Shown here in pieces: positions 37,489-46,750 of a stretch of DNA of 64,000 nucleotides. The notes below the pieces were generated by a model that saw only the letters and a list, made by a program, of their open reading frames with translations, was not told the origin of the DNA and made no database searches. Origin of the DNA: an uncultured Dysgonomonas sp. (GTDB lineage Bacteria; Bacteroidota; Bacteroidia; Bacteroidales; Dysgonomonadaceae); the NCBI GenBank assembly GCA_945273835.1, contig CALYPL010000009.1, positions 1 to 64,000 of the forward strand, written 5' to 3'. Position 1 is the first letter of the stretch, and every line of letters begins with the position of its first letter. Made by a program: the position numbers and the translations under genes.

Positions 37489-37857
37489 TCAGAACGGCAG
37501 ATCGTCCACTTCATCGCTTTTGAAAGTTATAGGCTGTGCTGAAGCAGGATCGTCGCCGGGAGTAAATGGTGTACCCTGTGGAGCTGACGGCGCACCCGCT
37601 AATTCAACTTTCCATGCCCGTAAATCCGTGTACCAGTTGCCGTTGTATTCACGGCTTTCAATATCAAACGATATTTCCAGCATATTACCAATTTGCAATA
37701 CCGATTCGTTAATTTTGTCTCCCCACATAGATATGCAAACTTTTTTAGGATACATACCGTCAGTTTCCAATATGATGTTTTGTTTTCTCCATTCTCCGTT
37801 TTTACCCATACCGGTTTGCAGGGGCATTACTTGTATTAATTTAGCTGTCAGTACCAT
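37489..37857 (-). CDS. DUF3127 protein with an SSB-like acidic C-terminal tip
   Basis: A 122-residue protein of the DUF3127 family, restricted to Bacteroidetes. The core (residues 1-90) is beta-rich, with GEWRKQNIILETDGMYPKKVCISMWGDKI and EISFDIESREYNGNWYTDLRAWKVE, and looks like an OB fold. A Pro/Gly/Ala-rich linker leads to the end SDEVDDLPF, almost the same as the tip of SSB in this genome. A role as an auxiliary single-stranded DNA binder or a competitor for SSB partners is an inference. It starts 11 bases after the stop of the AI-2E/PerM-family gene and is probably co-transcribed with it. Confidence 0.85.
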   Translation of the reverse strand: MVLTAKLIQVMPLQTGMGKNGEWRKQNIILETDGMYPKKVCISMWGDKINESVLQIGNMLEISFDIESREYNGNWYTDLRAWKVELAGAPSAPQGTPFTPGDDPASAQPITFKSDEVDDLPF

Positions 37858-37868
37858 TTTATATTTTT

Positions 37869-39005
37869 TTAATTAGTATCGTTTTTCTCATTAATTTCAG
37901 AACAATTATTCAGGCTTTTGATAACTTGTTCCTCCTTTTTAATAAACTCTTTGTAATATGATAGTAGCAGAGTAGTCATCGGTATAGCTATTATCATACC
38001 TAAAATACCGAATAGATATCCCCAAATAGATAAAGATAATAAAATTATGGCGGGATTGAGTCCCATGGCTTTTCCCATAATTTTAGGAGTGAGCACTAAA
38101 TCCATAATGCATTGTACAATTATGTATATAAGAATTGTCAGCCCTATCATAGCCCAAAAACTGTCTCCTGTCTGCGAAGATCTGAGCCAACATAAAAGTA
38201 AGGCAATCGGGAACGTTATGACTTGAAGATAAGGTATCATGTGAACAAATCCGACTATAAATCCGAATATTATAGCCATAGGTAACCCGATGATCTGAAA
38301 ACCAATAGCATAAAGTATGGCAAGGATACAGCATATCAAAGCCTGGCTGCGGAAATATTTATTCATGCTTACCTCTACGTCGCTCAGCACACGGTTTACC
38401 GTAGAGCGGTGTTTAGGAGGAATCAAGTTTTTTCGCAGCTCATTTATTTTGTCGTAATCCATCATTATAAATATAAGGTACAATATAGTAATGAAAATTA
38501 CAGCTAAACCTACTAAAAGAGCGATGGTATTTGAAAATAATTGCAGTATTGTGGGGCTGAATTTTTCAATTGCATCAGCAAACGAGTCTTTAGTAAGAAA
38601 TTCGTTGATTTCATTGAAATTAATATATCTGTTTATAATTTCCGAAAGAGTGAGGGATATGCCGTCATTACCGATAGTCGGCAATTGGTAATTATTGATC
38701 AACGTGTTTATCTGCCAGATCTCTTGCTCTATAAATGGCGATAATCCGAGAAACAAAGCGCAAAGTACCCCTAAAAGTGATAACAGTGTCAGCACAACAG
38801 CAAAACTATGCGCAATCTTAAACTTACGCTGAAATAGCTTCACAACCGGATTGAGCATGTATGCTATAAGCCATGCTATGATGAACGGTAACAATACGCC
38901 ACGCAGCATGTACAAAAAGTACAATGCTGTTAAAAACGAAAGTACACTTATAACGAGCCGTACGGTGCGATCGAAGGTGTAAGGGCGACTATTTATTTGT
39001 CCCAT
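37869..39005 (-). CDS. AI-2E/PerM family transporter
   Basis: A 378-residue membrane protein with about eight hydrophobic helices. A helical domain lies between the third and fourth (about 85-150). MGKAMGLNPAIILLSLSIWGYLFGILGMIIAIP is the conserved PerM signature. Family members export AI-2 or act in sodium-proton exchange; the substrate here is unknown. It shares a palindromic divergent promoter with dacB and is followed by the DUF3127 gene. Confidence 0.9.
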   Translation of the reverse strand: MGQINSRPYTFDRTVRLVISVLSFLTALYFLYMLRGVLLPFIIAWLIAYMLNPVVKLFQRKFKIAHSFAVVLTLLSLLGVLCALFLGLSPFIEQEIWQINTLINNYQLPTIGNDGISLTLSEIINRYINFNEINEFLTKDSFADAIEKFSPTILQLFSNTIALLVGLAVIFITILYLIFIMMDYDKINELRKNLIPPKHRSTVNRVLSDVEVSMNKYFRSQALICCILAILYAIGFQIIGLPMAIIFGFIVGFVHMIPYLQVITFPIALLLCWLRSSQTGDSFWAMIGLTILIYIIVQCIMDLVLTPKIMGKAMGLNPAIILLSLSIWGYLFGILGMIIAIPMTTLLLSYYKEFIKKEEQVIKSLNNCSEINEKNDTN

Positions 39006-39037
39006 TATATATCTATGTATAGGGCTATATATATTGT

Positions 39038-39053
39038 TATCTTTGCAAAGATA
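39038..39053. promoter_or_regulatory. Palindromic overlapping -7 elements for dacB and the PerM-family gene
   Basis: The 16-bp sequence TATCTTTGCAAAGATA is a perfect palindrome, so both strands carry TATCTTTG back to back. The plus copy lies 53 nt before the dacB ATG and the minus copy 41 nt before the ATG of the PerM-family gene. Confidence 0.55.
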
Positions 39054-39097
39054 TTTTATTTCATGGATATTTTGAGAATTTTAAATATAGATTATAT

Positions 39098-40534
39098 ATG
39101 CGTTTTAGATACTATTTGCTTGTTTTAGGATTGCTATTTATAAATTTTTGTAGTTTGTCTGCTCAGCAAGCTACACGTTCAGGACTTGATGTTTTTCTCA
39201 ATCAGAAGGCTATAAAACATGCCTCAGTCGGTATTTGTATCAAAGATATAGACGGACGTGAGATTCTTGCTTATAACAGTGAAAAATCATTAACTCCCGC
39301 TTCCACACTCAAATTAGTGACTACCGCTTCAGCCCTTGAAATGTTGGGTGCGGATTTTTCGTTCAACACCAAACTTATATGGGACGAGGCGAACAAGAGA
39401 CTCATTGTTTCGGGTGAGGGTGATCCCACTCTCGGAAGTGAGTATATGGCAAATAAGGATTTTATCAAAGAATGGACAAACGCCATCTGCAATAATGTTG
39501 ATAAGCAAAAAATTGATATACTGATAGATGATAGTTACTATGGCTATGCCGGTCTGTCGCGCAAATGGATTCGTGAAGATATCGGCAATTATTTTGCTTC
39601 GGGCAGCTATGGAATAAGCGTATATGATAATACCTATCGGATATTAATCAATACCGAACGGAATGATACTTGCCCGATCATTATAAGAACAGAGCCTGTT
39701 ATGCCTTTTATAAATTTTGAAAATGAATTGTCGACAAATCAACAAAATCAAGATAACGGATATATATTAGGCGAACCATTCTCAAATGTACGTAAGTTAG
39801 TGGGTTCTATTCCAGCAAACAAAAAATCATTCACTATCAAAGGCTCAATTCCCGATCCAGGGCTGTATTTAGGAGAATGCCTGATTTCACCTTTATCAGA
39901 ATCAGGATATTCGGTCGATTTAGTGCAAACTACACGTAACCACACCGATGAAATTAGAAATTTGAATAGTATCATTAACGGAAAGGTTTTTTATACCTAT
40001 AAATCGCCTGCATTAAAAGATATAATAAAGGTAGTGAATGTACGAAGCAATAATCACTATGCAGAGCACATTATCCGTGCTATCGGAAAAAATAATAAAA
40101 CCGTTGAGAACTACACTGATCCCTTAGATTCGGGTATAACATCAATAAATAATCTTTGGAAAGAAAAAGGACTTGATACAGATGCCCTGTTTATGTACGA
40201 TGGTTGCGGTCTTGCTCCGTCAGATGCAGTAAGTCCTCAGTTTTTGTGCGATATGTTAGTATATATGCAGACAAAAAGCCGAAATGCAGATGCGTTTTTT
40301 AAGTCTTTGCCCAAAGCAGGTAACGAAGGGACGGTTCGTAATTTTATGAAGAATACGACTTTAAAAGGTTCAGTATATGTTAAGAGTGGAAGTATTGAGA
40401 AAGTCAGATGCTATGCGGGCTACTATGTTGAGGGAGACCGAAAATTGGCTTTCAGCATCATGGTTAATAATTATAATGGCCCTTACAGTACAGTTGTAAA
40501 GGCCATTGAGAAATTATTGTCAGCTTATCTGTGA
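39098..40534 (+). CDS. dacB: D-Ala-D-Ala carboxypeptidase/endopeptidase (PBP4, peptidase S13)
   Basis: A 478-residue penicillin-binding protein with a signal peptide (about 1-22). The nucleophile Ser69 and Lys72 lie in PASTLKLVTTASALEMLG. The SxN motif is SNNHYAEHIIRAIG (about residue 313). The third motif is KSGS rather than KTGT, a tolerated change. It trims or cleaves peptidoglycan cross-links in the periplasm. Its stop lies two bases from the stop of the convergent FKBP gene, leaving no room for a terminator. Confidence 0.94.
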   Translation: MRFRYYLLVLGLLFINFCSLSAQQATRSGLDVFLNQKAIKHASVGICIKDIDGREILAYNSEKSLTPASTLKLVTTASALEMLGADFSFNTKLIWDEANKRLIVSGEGDPTLGSEYMANKDFIKEWTNAICNNVDKQKIDILIDDSYYGYAGLSRKWIREDIGNYFASGSYGISVYDNTYRILINTERNDTCPIIIRTEPVMPFINFENELSTNQQNQDNGYILGEPFSNVRKLVGSIPANKKSFTIKGSIPDPGLYLGECLISPLSESGYSVDLVQTTRNHTDEIRNLNSIINGKVFYTYKSPALKDIIKVVNVRSNNHYAEHIIRAIGKNNKTVENYTDPLDSGITSINNLWKEKGLDTDALFMYDGCGLAPSDAVSPQFLCDMLVYMQTKSRNADAFFKSLPKAGNEGTVRNFMKNTTLKGSVYVKSGSIEKVRCYAGYYVEGDRKLAFSIMVNNYNGPYSTVVKAIEKLLSAYL

Positions 40535-40536
40535 CG

Positions 40537-41145
40537 CTATCTTTTGATCGGTTTAACCCTTAAAAGTTTTATGTCGAAACTGAGTGTTGTATTTGCAGGA
40601 ATACTTTGTTGCGTGATTGTTCCATAACCTAATTGAGAAGGAATAACCACGTTTACAGCATCACCTTCTTGCATAGCATAAAGAGCAGTATTCCATCCTT
40701 CAATGACTCCTCCCTTTTGTAATACAAAAGTAACCCCGTTTTCTTGATTCTTACCCCATGTGTATTTTACACCGTCGATGTAATAATCACCCTGTTCAGT
40801 ACCATCGAATATATATGGGGTTTTGTCAAACTTATAGAACCAACCCATGTAACGGACAACCACCGTGTCGCCATATTGAGGAGTTATACCAACTGATCTC
40901 GTAACTTCTTTGAATGGGCTATTTGCTTCAGTATATTTCTTCAAATACACAGAGCCGTTGCCGGTACGAGAACGAACCTCCTTATAATCGGAGTTACTCA
41001 CAAACCCGTTATAAATTTTGATCTGAAATTCTTTCCAGTCTTGTGACGACTTATTGTCATCATCATCGTCCCCGCACGAAGATACAGTAAGCAGTATTCC
41101 GCAAAGAGCAAGAGACAATAGTAAGTATTTTTTTATTTTATACAT
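40537..41145 (-). CDS. FKBP-type peptidyl-prolyl isomerase lipoprotein
   Basis: A 202-residue lipoprotein (lipobox VSSC, Cys24, followed by an Asp-rich GDDDDDNK stretch). The FKBP domain covers about residues 85-200, with YGDTVVVRYMGWF, GGVIEGWNTALYAMQEGDAVNVVIPSQLGYG and PANTTLSFDIKLL. It helps fold envelope proteins. It follows glyS by 8 bases and is probably co-transcribed with it, a common arrangement in Bacteroidales. Confidence 0.92.
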   Translation of the reverse strand: MYKIKKYLLLSLALCGILLTVSSCGDDDDDNKSSQDWKEFQIKIYNGFVSNSDYKEVRSRTGNGSVYLKKYTEANSPFKEVTRSVGITPQYGDTVVVRYMGWFYKFDKTPYIFDGTEQGDYYIDGVKYTWGKNQENGVTFVLQKGGVIEGWNTALYAMQEGDAVNVVIPSQLGYGTITQQSIPANTTLSFDIKLLRVKPIKR

Positions 41146-41153
41146 AAGAATAT

Positions 41154-42692
41154 TTAATTCAATTTCTTGAGTAATGTTTTCAGGCTTACTTTGTCCGATA
41201 TAATATCAGAAAGTTTATCGATAGCCACCCGTTCCTGCTCCATCGTGTCGCGATAACGAATAGTTACCGTATTATCCTGTAATGTCTGATGATCGACTGT
41301 TACGCAATACGGCGTACCGATTGCATCCTGACGGCGGTAGCGTTTACCGATGCTGTCTTTCTCGTCATATTGACATTTGAAATCAAATTTCAGCGAGTCA
41401 ATTATTTCACGAGCTTTTTCAGGTAGATTATCTTTTTTGAGAAGTGGTAACACAGCTAATTTTATCGGAGCCAAAGCAGGCGGGAATTTCAGTACAACAC
41501 GAGACTCACTTCCTTCAACCTGTTCCTCCGTGTAAGCTGCCGACATAACGGTCAGGAACATACGGTCTACACCAATTGATGTTTCAACTACATAAGGTGT
41601 GTACGATTTATTAAGTTCAGGATCAAAATACTGAATTTTCTTGCCCGAAAATTTCTCGTGGCTGCTTAAATCGAAGTCTGTGCGTGAATGGATACCCTCA
41701 ACCTCTTTAAAACCGAATGGCATTTCGAATTCAATATCGGTTGCGGCATTAGCATAATGAGCTAATTTGTCGTGATCATGGAATCGGTATTTCTGATCTC
41801 CGAACCCAAGAGCTTTATGCCATTTCATGCGGGTTTCTTTCCACTTGGAAAACCATTGTAGTTCCTCGCCCGGACGTACGAAAAATTGCATTTCCATCTG
41901 TTCAAACTCACGCATACGGAATATGAACTGACGGGCTACGATTTCGTTACGAAAGGCTTTACCGATCTGCGCAATACCGAAAGGAACTTTCATACGTCCT
42001 GTTTTTTGCACATTCAGAAAATTAACAAAGATACCTTGAGCCGTTTCAGGACGAAGATAAACTTTCATCGCTCCATCCGCTGTCGAACCCATCTCCGTTG
42101 CAAACATCAGATTAAACTGGCGCACATCAGTCCAGTTGCGGGTTCCGCTTATGGGGCAAACTATTTCGCAATCAATAATTATCTGACGTATCTCATCAAG
42201 ATTGTTTTCGTTTAATGCTTCAGCAAATCGTGTATGAACCTGATCACGTTTAGCCTGCTGATCCAATACGCGTTGATTAGTCTGGCGGAACATGGCTTCA
42301 TCAAAAGATTCACCGAAACGTTTAGCCGCTTTCTCAACTTCTTTATTTATTTTATCATCTATTTTAGCCAGATACTCTTCGATAAGCACATCGGCACGAT
42401 AACGTTTTTTGCTGTCTTTGTTGTCGATGAGCGGGTCGTTGAAAGCATCAACATGTCCTGAGGCTTTCCAAATGGTCGGGTGCATAAATATTGCAGAATC
42501 AATACCTACAACGTTTTCATTAAGCAGAACCATACTGTCCCACCAGTATTTTTTGATGTTGTTCTTTAGCTCAACGCCCATCTGACCATAATCGTAGACT
42601 GCACCTAATCCATCATAAATTTCGCTCGACGGAAAAACAAAACCATACTCTTTGCAATGCGATACAATTTTCTTAAAAATATCCTCGGACAT
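41154..42692 (-). CDS. glyS: Glycyl-tRNA synthetase
   Basis: A 512-residue class II synthetase of the alpha2 type (not the alpha-beta type). Motif 2 is FRNEIVARQFIFRMREFEQMEMQFF and motif 3 is ETSIGVDRMFL. The N-terminus GFVFPSSEIYDGLGAVYDYGQMG is characteristic. The frame is open for 46 more codons upstream, but those residues do not match the family, so MSEDIF at 42692 is the start. The C-terminal anticodon-binding domain (LAPIKLAVLPLLKK) is complete. Confidence 0.96.
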   Translation of the reverse strand: MSEDIFKKIVSHCKEYGFVFPSSEIYDGLGAVYDYGQMGVELKNNIKKYWWDSMVLLNENVVGIDSAIFMHPTIWKASGHVDAFNDPLIDNKDSKKRYRADVLIEEYLAKIDDKINKEVEKAAKRFGESFDEAMFRQTNQRVLDQQAKRDQVHTRFAEALNENNLDEIRQIIIDCEIVCPISGTRNWTDVRQFNLMFATEMGSTADGAMKVYLRPETAQGIFVNFLNVQKTGRMKVPFGIAQIGKAFRNEIVARQFIFRMREFEQMEMQFFVRPGEELQWFSKWKETRMKWHKALGFGDQKYRFHDHDKLAHYANAATDIEFEMPFGFKEVEGIHSRTDFDLSSHEKFSGKKIQYFDPELNKSYTPYVVETSIGVDRMFLTVMSAAYTEEQVEGSESRVVLKFPPALAPIKLAVLPLLKKDNLPEKAREIIDSLKFDFKCQYDEKDSIGKRYRRQDAIGTPYCVTVDHQTLQDNTVTIRYRDTMEQERVAIDKLSDIISDKVSLKTLLKKLN

Positions 42693-43121
42693 ATTCTTGT
42701 TGTCTTTTTTAACTATTGATTTATTATTATTGATAGTTTTAATCCTCACAAAGTAACTATTTTTTTTTGATATTGGCTCCTGACGCTTTACTAATATTGT
42801 GATAACTGTGTTGTTGATGCAAATCAGCAATAGGAATTATAAGGTATTTTTAGATTTTTGAAAATGTTTATCTGTTCCATGAGGAAAACATTTTTTGAGA
42901 GTAAAACAGCTTTGCGCTTGAATTTTCAATTATAATAGTTGAGTTTAAATGGGGGGAGTACACGTGAACAAAATTATATATTTTTTATTATATAAATATT
43001 ATCAACTTGCGTTCCGATATTATCATGGATGATACATTAGTTTCTCAGGTTATATAATCAAAATATGATGTAAAGTTGTTACGTTTGTTACTTTTATAAG
43101 TATAATGCAAATCTTTGTGAT
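42693..43121. other. Divergent intergenic region between glyS and argB, 429 bp
   Basis: No gene is visible. AATCTTTG sits just before the argB start and differs by one base from the -7 consensus. I see no T-box motif and no clear hairpin in the long glyS leader. Confidence 0.5.
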
Positions 43122-43889
43122 ATGGAAAAATTGACGATTGTTAAAGTTGGGGGCAAAGTAGTTGAGATGGATGCAACCTTGCAACTGTTTTTACATGATT
43201 TCGCAGGAATCAAAGGATATAAATTATTAGTTCACGGAGGAGGACGAATGGCTACCAATGTGGGCGAAAGGCTTGGAATTGAAAATAAAATGGTAGATGG
43301 CCGGCGTATTACCGATGCCGCTACACTTGATGTGGCTACTATGGTTTATGGCGGTTTAGTCAACAAAAAAGTAGTGGCAGGTCTGCAGGCTTTAGGAATA
43401 AATGCCCTTGGTCTAACAGGTGCAGACATGGATGTAATCCGATCAGATAAACGCCCAGTCGGTGAAATTGATTATGGTTTTGTGGGCGATGTAAAGAAAG
43501 TAAAAGGTGAACTTATCGCCAAGTTTGTCCAAGAGGGAGTTGTTCCGGTAATGGCTCCGCTCACGCATGATGGATTGGGCAACCTGCTTAATACAAATGC
43601 CGATACCATAGCCGCTGAAGTAGCAAAGGCATTGTGCAATCATTTCGATACTACACTTGTTTTTTGCTTCGAGAAAAAAGGTGTATTGATGGATGAAAAT
43701 GACGATGAGAGCGTTATCCATCGTTTGACAAAACCTGAGTTTGAGGATTTGGTGCGTGATGGAGTTGTAAAAGGCGGAATGATACCTAAATTGGAAAATG
43801 CCTTTGCCGCCGTATCATCAGGAGTGAAACAGGTAGTAATTACAATGGCTTCGGAGCTTGGCTCTGATTCAGGAACTCGTATCGTATAG
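43122..43889 (+). CDS. argB: Acetylglutamate kinase
   Basis: The enzyme phosphorylates N-acetylglutamate in arginine synthesis. The 255-residue protein has the ATP-binding start TIVKVGGKVVE, the substrate loop LVHGGGRMATNV, the ITDAATLDV helix and the late GGMIPKLENAFAAVSSGVKQVVI motif. No other arg gene is nearby. The stop is seven bases from the stop of the convergent hybrid regulator gene. Confidence 0.95.
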   Translation: MEKLTIVKVGGKVVEMDATLQLFLHDFAGIKGYKLLVHGGGRMATNVGERLGIENKMVDGRRITDAATLDVATMVYGGLVNKKVVAGLQALGINALGLTGADMDVIRSDKRPVGEIDYGFVGDVKKVKGELIAKFVQEGVVPVMAPLTHDGLGNLLNTNADTIAAEVAKALCNHFDTTLVFCFEKKGVLMDENDDESVIHRLTKPEFEDLVRDGVVKGGMIPKLENAFAAVSSGVKQVVITMASELGSDSGTRIV

Positions 43890-43896
43890 AATATTA

Positions 43897-46677
43897 TTAA
43901 CTGTCAGTCCGTGAAATATATTCGGTAGGACTTTGGTTGTAGAATTCTTTAAAACACTTAGTAAAATAAGACGGCGATGAGAAGCCTGTCTCGTAGGCAA
44001 CTTCGGTTATGTTTTTGCTTTTGAGGCTCAACAAGTATTTGGCGTATTTAAGTCTTACGATCCGTACAAGCTCATTTGGAGAATAGTTAGTCAGCGACTT
44101 AATTTTTCTGTACAACTGCGATTTAGACAAACCCAAATGTCTGGCTATATCTTCCACATTGAGTTCAGGATTGGAAATATGCGCTTCCACATAGCTGTTG
44201 AAATTGTCGATAAACTGCTGTTCCACCTCAGCAAGAGTAGTTTTCTTGTTGTCGGTAATAAGATTATTGCTAAAAGTTTCTTTGATTTTCTGCCTGTTCT
44301 CAATTAGTTTAGCGATTCTGATTTTAAGCAATTCAGGATTAAACGGTTTTGGAATATAAGCGTCCGCTCCATATTTGAAACCCAAGGCTTTTTGTTCCTC
44401 CATAGAACAAGCTGTCAGTAGAATAATTGGAATATGGCTTGTGGTAATGTTTTCTTTTATTGTGGAACACACTTCGTAGCCGTCCTTGCGAGGCATCATC
44501 ACATCACTGATTATGACATCGGGAATATATTTCACGGCTTTTTCAATACCTTCCTGTCCGTCAGACGCCTGTATTAAAGAATAATCATCTTTAAGGATTT
44601 GAGCCATATAATCTTGCATATCAGCATTATCTTCGATAACAAGAAGTATCGGTTTATCCGATTCCAATGGTGTGAAGTCATCAACGATTTGCTGTTGATT
44701 GTCAATGCTTTCCATAGCAAGATGACTATGCGTGTACCCTTCCTGATATGAGCCATCCTCAGATTCATTAACATTGTCCTGATGATATGGCAATGTTATA
44801 ATGAAAGTCGTTCCTTTACCCTCCTCACTCGTGGCGGTTATGTTGCCATGGTGTATGTCTACTAAAGCATATGTAAAAGCGAGTCCTATTCCCGAACTGT
44901 TTTGGTGAGTATCGAGCTTGTAAAAACGTCCGAATACAGCCTCAGTCTTATCATGAGGTATGTATGAACCGCTGTTGAACACACTAAGTCGGGCAAATTC
45001 TTTTTTGTCAATCATCTCTTTGTTCAGGCTGACTTTGATGATCCCGCCATGGTTTACATGCTTCAGGGCATTAGATAGGAGGTTAAAATAGATTTTCTCC
45101 ACTTTATCCTTATCGAACCACATCGTAAAGTCATCGTCACTCGTCTCAAAAAGCAAGGCAATATGCTTACGCATTATGTATCCATAAAAAGGCGATGTCA
45201 GACTCTGAATGAAATCTTTAAAGTTATCTTGTACAAAATTCACTTTCATCTTGCCGTTCTCATAGCTTCTGAACTCGATGATCTGTGAGATAAGGCTAAG
45301 AAGTTTATCGCTGTTCTTCTTGACAAGAGTAAGCAACTGATGATGTCCTTTTTTCAGGCTGTTATCGGTCAGCAAAGTTTCAACAGGTCCGATAATAAGT
45401 GATAGGGGAGTTTTGAACTCGTGGGATATATTTGTAAAAAAGGCTAATTTAGATTGTGTGGCTTCTTCCAGCTGTTGAGACAAATTAATAAGTTGCTGTT
45501 TCTGCTGTTCCAGTTCCTGAGCCTGTCTGCTTATCTCATCGTTCTGTAATTTCAATTGCTTATTTGCCTTGTTTTTGCCCCGATAAGCGATATAAACAAG
45601 TACCAGTAGAGTGAAAATAAGAATAAGGGCAGATATTGAAATGTAAAACAGTGTACGTTGATTCGTGTATCGGGCAATGCTTTTGTTAAGCAGTTTATTT
45701 ATGTTATCTATTTTTGCCTGATGTTCGTCAATCTGTTCGTTTTGCAGTTGTAAAACACGTATGTTGCTTTTGTCCACTACGGTGCTGTACAGAATATTCT
45801 GCTTTTCGTAAGGTTCACCTTTAAGTATTTTATAGGCTACATCTATAACCTTATCGCCACCTGTGGGATAAATGAATGAGGCATCTATCAGGTTTTTACT
45901 GATGCTCTCAATCCCTCCGTCTTTAACAGGCAAAGCATCCACACCGATTATGTAGGGTCGTCTGCCACTGTATTTACTGTATGCTTCTTGTACGCCGAGT
46001 GCCATGTTGTCATTGAAGGCGAAAACCACATCTATTTTATCATGTCTGGCAATTTCATTCAGCATTTGTTGCTTAGCTTTGTCTTTCAGGAAATCGCCTG
46101 CAGGCTGTGCCACGATCTGAATATTGGGGAATTTGGCGATTGCTTCCGTAAATCCGTCATGCCGTTCAGTATCGGCGGATGATGTTTCCCAACCACGCAT
46201 TTCAACCACATTGCCTTTACCTTTCAATATGCCACCAACGTACAACCCTGCTTCATAACCCAACATACGGTTGTCTGCTCCCACATAAGCGGTGTAATCG
46301 TTAGTCTCTATATGTCTGTCAAGCAAAACTACAGGAATACCGGCATTGTAAGCTTTTTTTATTATGGGAGTTAGCGTCTCTTCTTCATTCGGAGAGACTA
46401 TCAGCAGGTCTACACCTTCGGCAATGAAGTTTTCAATATCTTTTATTTGCTGGTTTGAGTTATCATTGACTGACTTGATATGTATATGCAGATCGGAATG
46501 AAAGGAGGCTTCCCGCAGCATTTCGCGGTTGGCAGTCTGTCGCCAGCTGTCATCGCTACATTGAGATACACCGATGGTGTATTCCTTATCTTTATTAGTC
46601 CCGCATGAGGATAACAAAAGGCTCAGGAGTATCTGTATATGAAACAGGTATCTAATCAGGGATGGGATTTTGGGCAT
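43897..46677 (-). CDS. Hybrid two-component sensor-regulator with sugar-binding domain, fructan locus
   Basis: A 926-residue one-protein signalling system. From the ATG at 46677: a lipoprotein-type signal (LSSC, Cys25); a periplasmic sugar-binding domain of the RbsB/LacI class (about 32-310) with VVLLDRHIETNDYTAYVGADN; a membrane helix (about 342-362); a kinase with His419 in NISHEFKTP and GIGLAF in the ATPase part; a receiver with Asp725 in IISDVMMPRKDG; and an AraC-type HTH (about 820-925). In B. thetaiotaomicron the same architecture (BT1754) binds fructose and drives the fructan locus. A TTG start two codons upstream lies in the -7 element, so the ATG is used. Confidence 0.93.
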   Translation of the reverse strand: MPKIPSLIRYLFHIQILLSLLLSSCGTNKDKEYTIGVSQCSDDSWRQTANREMLREASFHSDLHIHIKSVNDNSNQQIKDIENFIAEGVDLLIVSPNEEETLTPIIKKAYNAGIPVVLLDRHIETNDYTAYVGADNRMLGYEAGLYVGGILKGKGNVVEMRGWETSSADTERHDGFTEAIAKFPNIQIVAQPAGDFLKDKAKQQMLNEIARHDKIDVVFAFNDNMALGVQEAYSKYSGRRPYIIGVDALPVKDGGIESISKNLIDASFIYPTGGDKVIDVAYKILKGEPYEKQNILYSTVVDKSNIRVLQLQNEQIDEHQAKIDNINKLLNKSIARYTNQRTLFYISISALILIFTLLVLVYIAYRGKNKANKQLKLQNDEISRQAQELEQQKQQLINLSQQLEEATQSKLAFFTNISHEFKTPLSLIIGPVETLLTDNSLKKGHHQLLTLVKKNSDKLLSLISQIIEFRSYENGKMKVNFVQDNFKDFIQSLTSPFYGYIMRKHIALLFETSDDDFTMWFDKDKVEKIYFNLLSNALKHVNHGGIIKVSLNKEMIDKKEFARLSVFNSGSYIPHDKTEAVFGRFYKLDTHQNSSGIGLAFTYALVDIHHGNITATSEEGKGTTFIITLPYHQDNVNESEDGSYQEGYTHSHLAMESIDNQQQIVDDFTPLESDKPILLVIEDNADMQDYMAQILKDDYSLIQASDGQEGIEKAVKYIPDVIISDVMMPRKDGYEVCSTIKENITTSHIPIILLTACSMEEQKALGFKYGADAYIPKPFNPELLKIRIAKLIENRQKIKETFSNNLITDNKKTTLAEVEQQFIDNFNSYVEAHISNPELNVEDIARHLGLSKSQLYRKIKSLTNYSPNELVRIVRLKYAKYLLSLKSKNITEVAYETGFSSPSYFTKCFKEFYNQSPTEYISRTDS

Positions 46678-46680
46678 GCA

Positions 46681-46688
46681 CAAATATA
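46681..46688 (-). promoter_or_regulatory. Putative -7 element of the hybrid regulator gene
   Basis: The minus strand reads TATATTTG with its last base only 4 nt before the ATG at 46677. The transcript may be leaderless. Confidence 0.45.
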
Positions 46689-46691
46689 CGA

Positions 46692-46729
46692 AAAAGCGTC
46701 ATAACTTATTCGACAGTTATGACGCTTAA
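46692..46729 (-). terminator. Intrinsic terminator after the fructokinase gene
   Basis: AAGCGTCATAAC pairs with GTTATGACGCTT around a 10-base loop, followed by TTTTCGTATATTTG on the minus strand. It ends the MFS-fructokinase unit and abuts the regulator's promoter. Confidence 0.85.
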
Positions 46730-46750
46730 CATTATATATGTTTCTGCTGA

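Noticed and set aside
42693-42830. 46-codon N-terminal extension of glycyl-tRNA synthetase
   Set aside because: The residues do not resemble the family and MSEDIF gives a standard N-terminus and length.
42693-43121. Possible T-box or other riboswitch before glyS
   Set aside because: I could not find a T-box consensus or a terminator/antiterminator pair in the leader.
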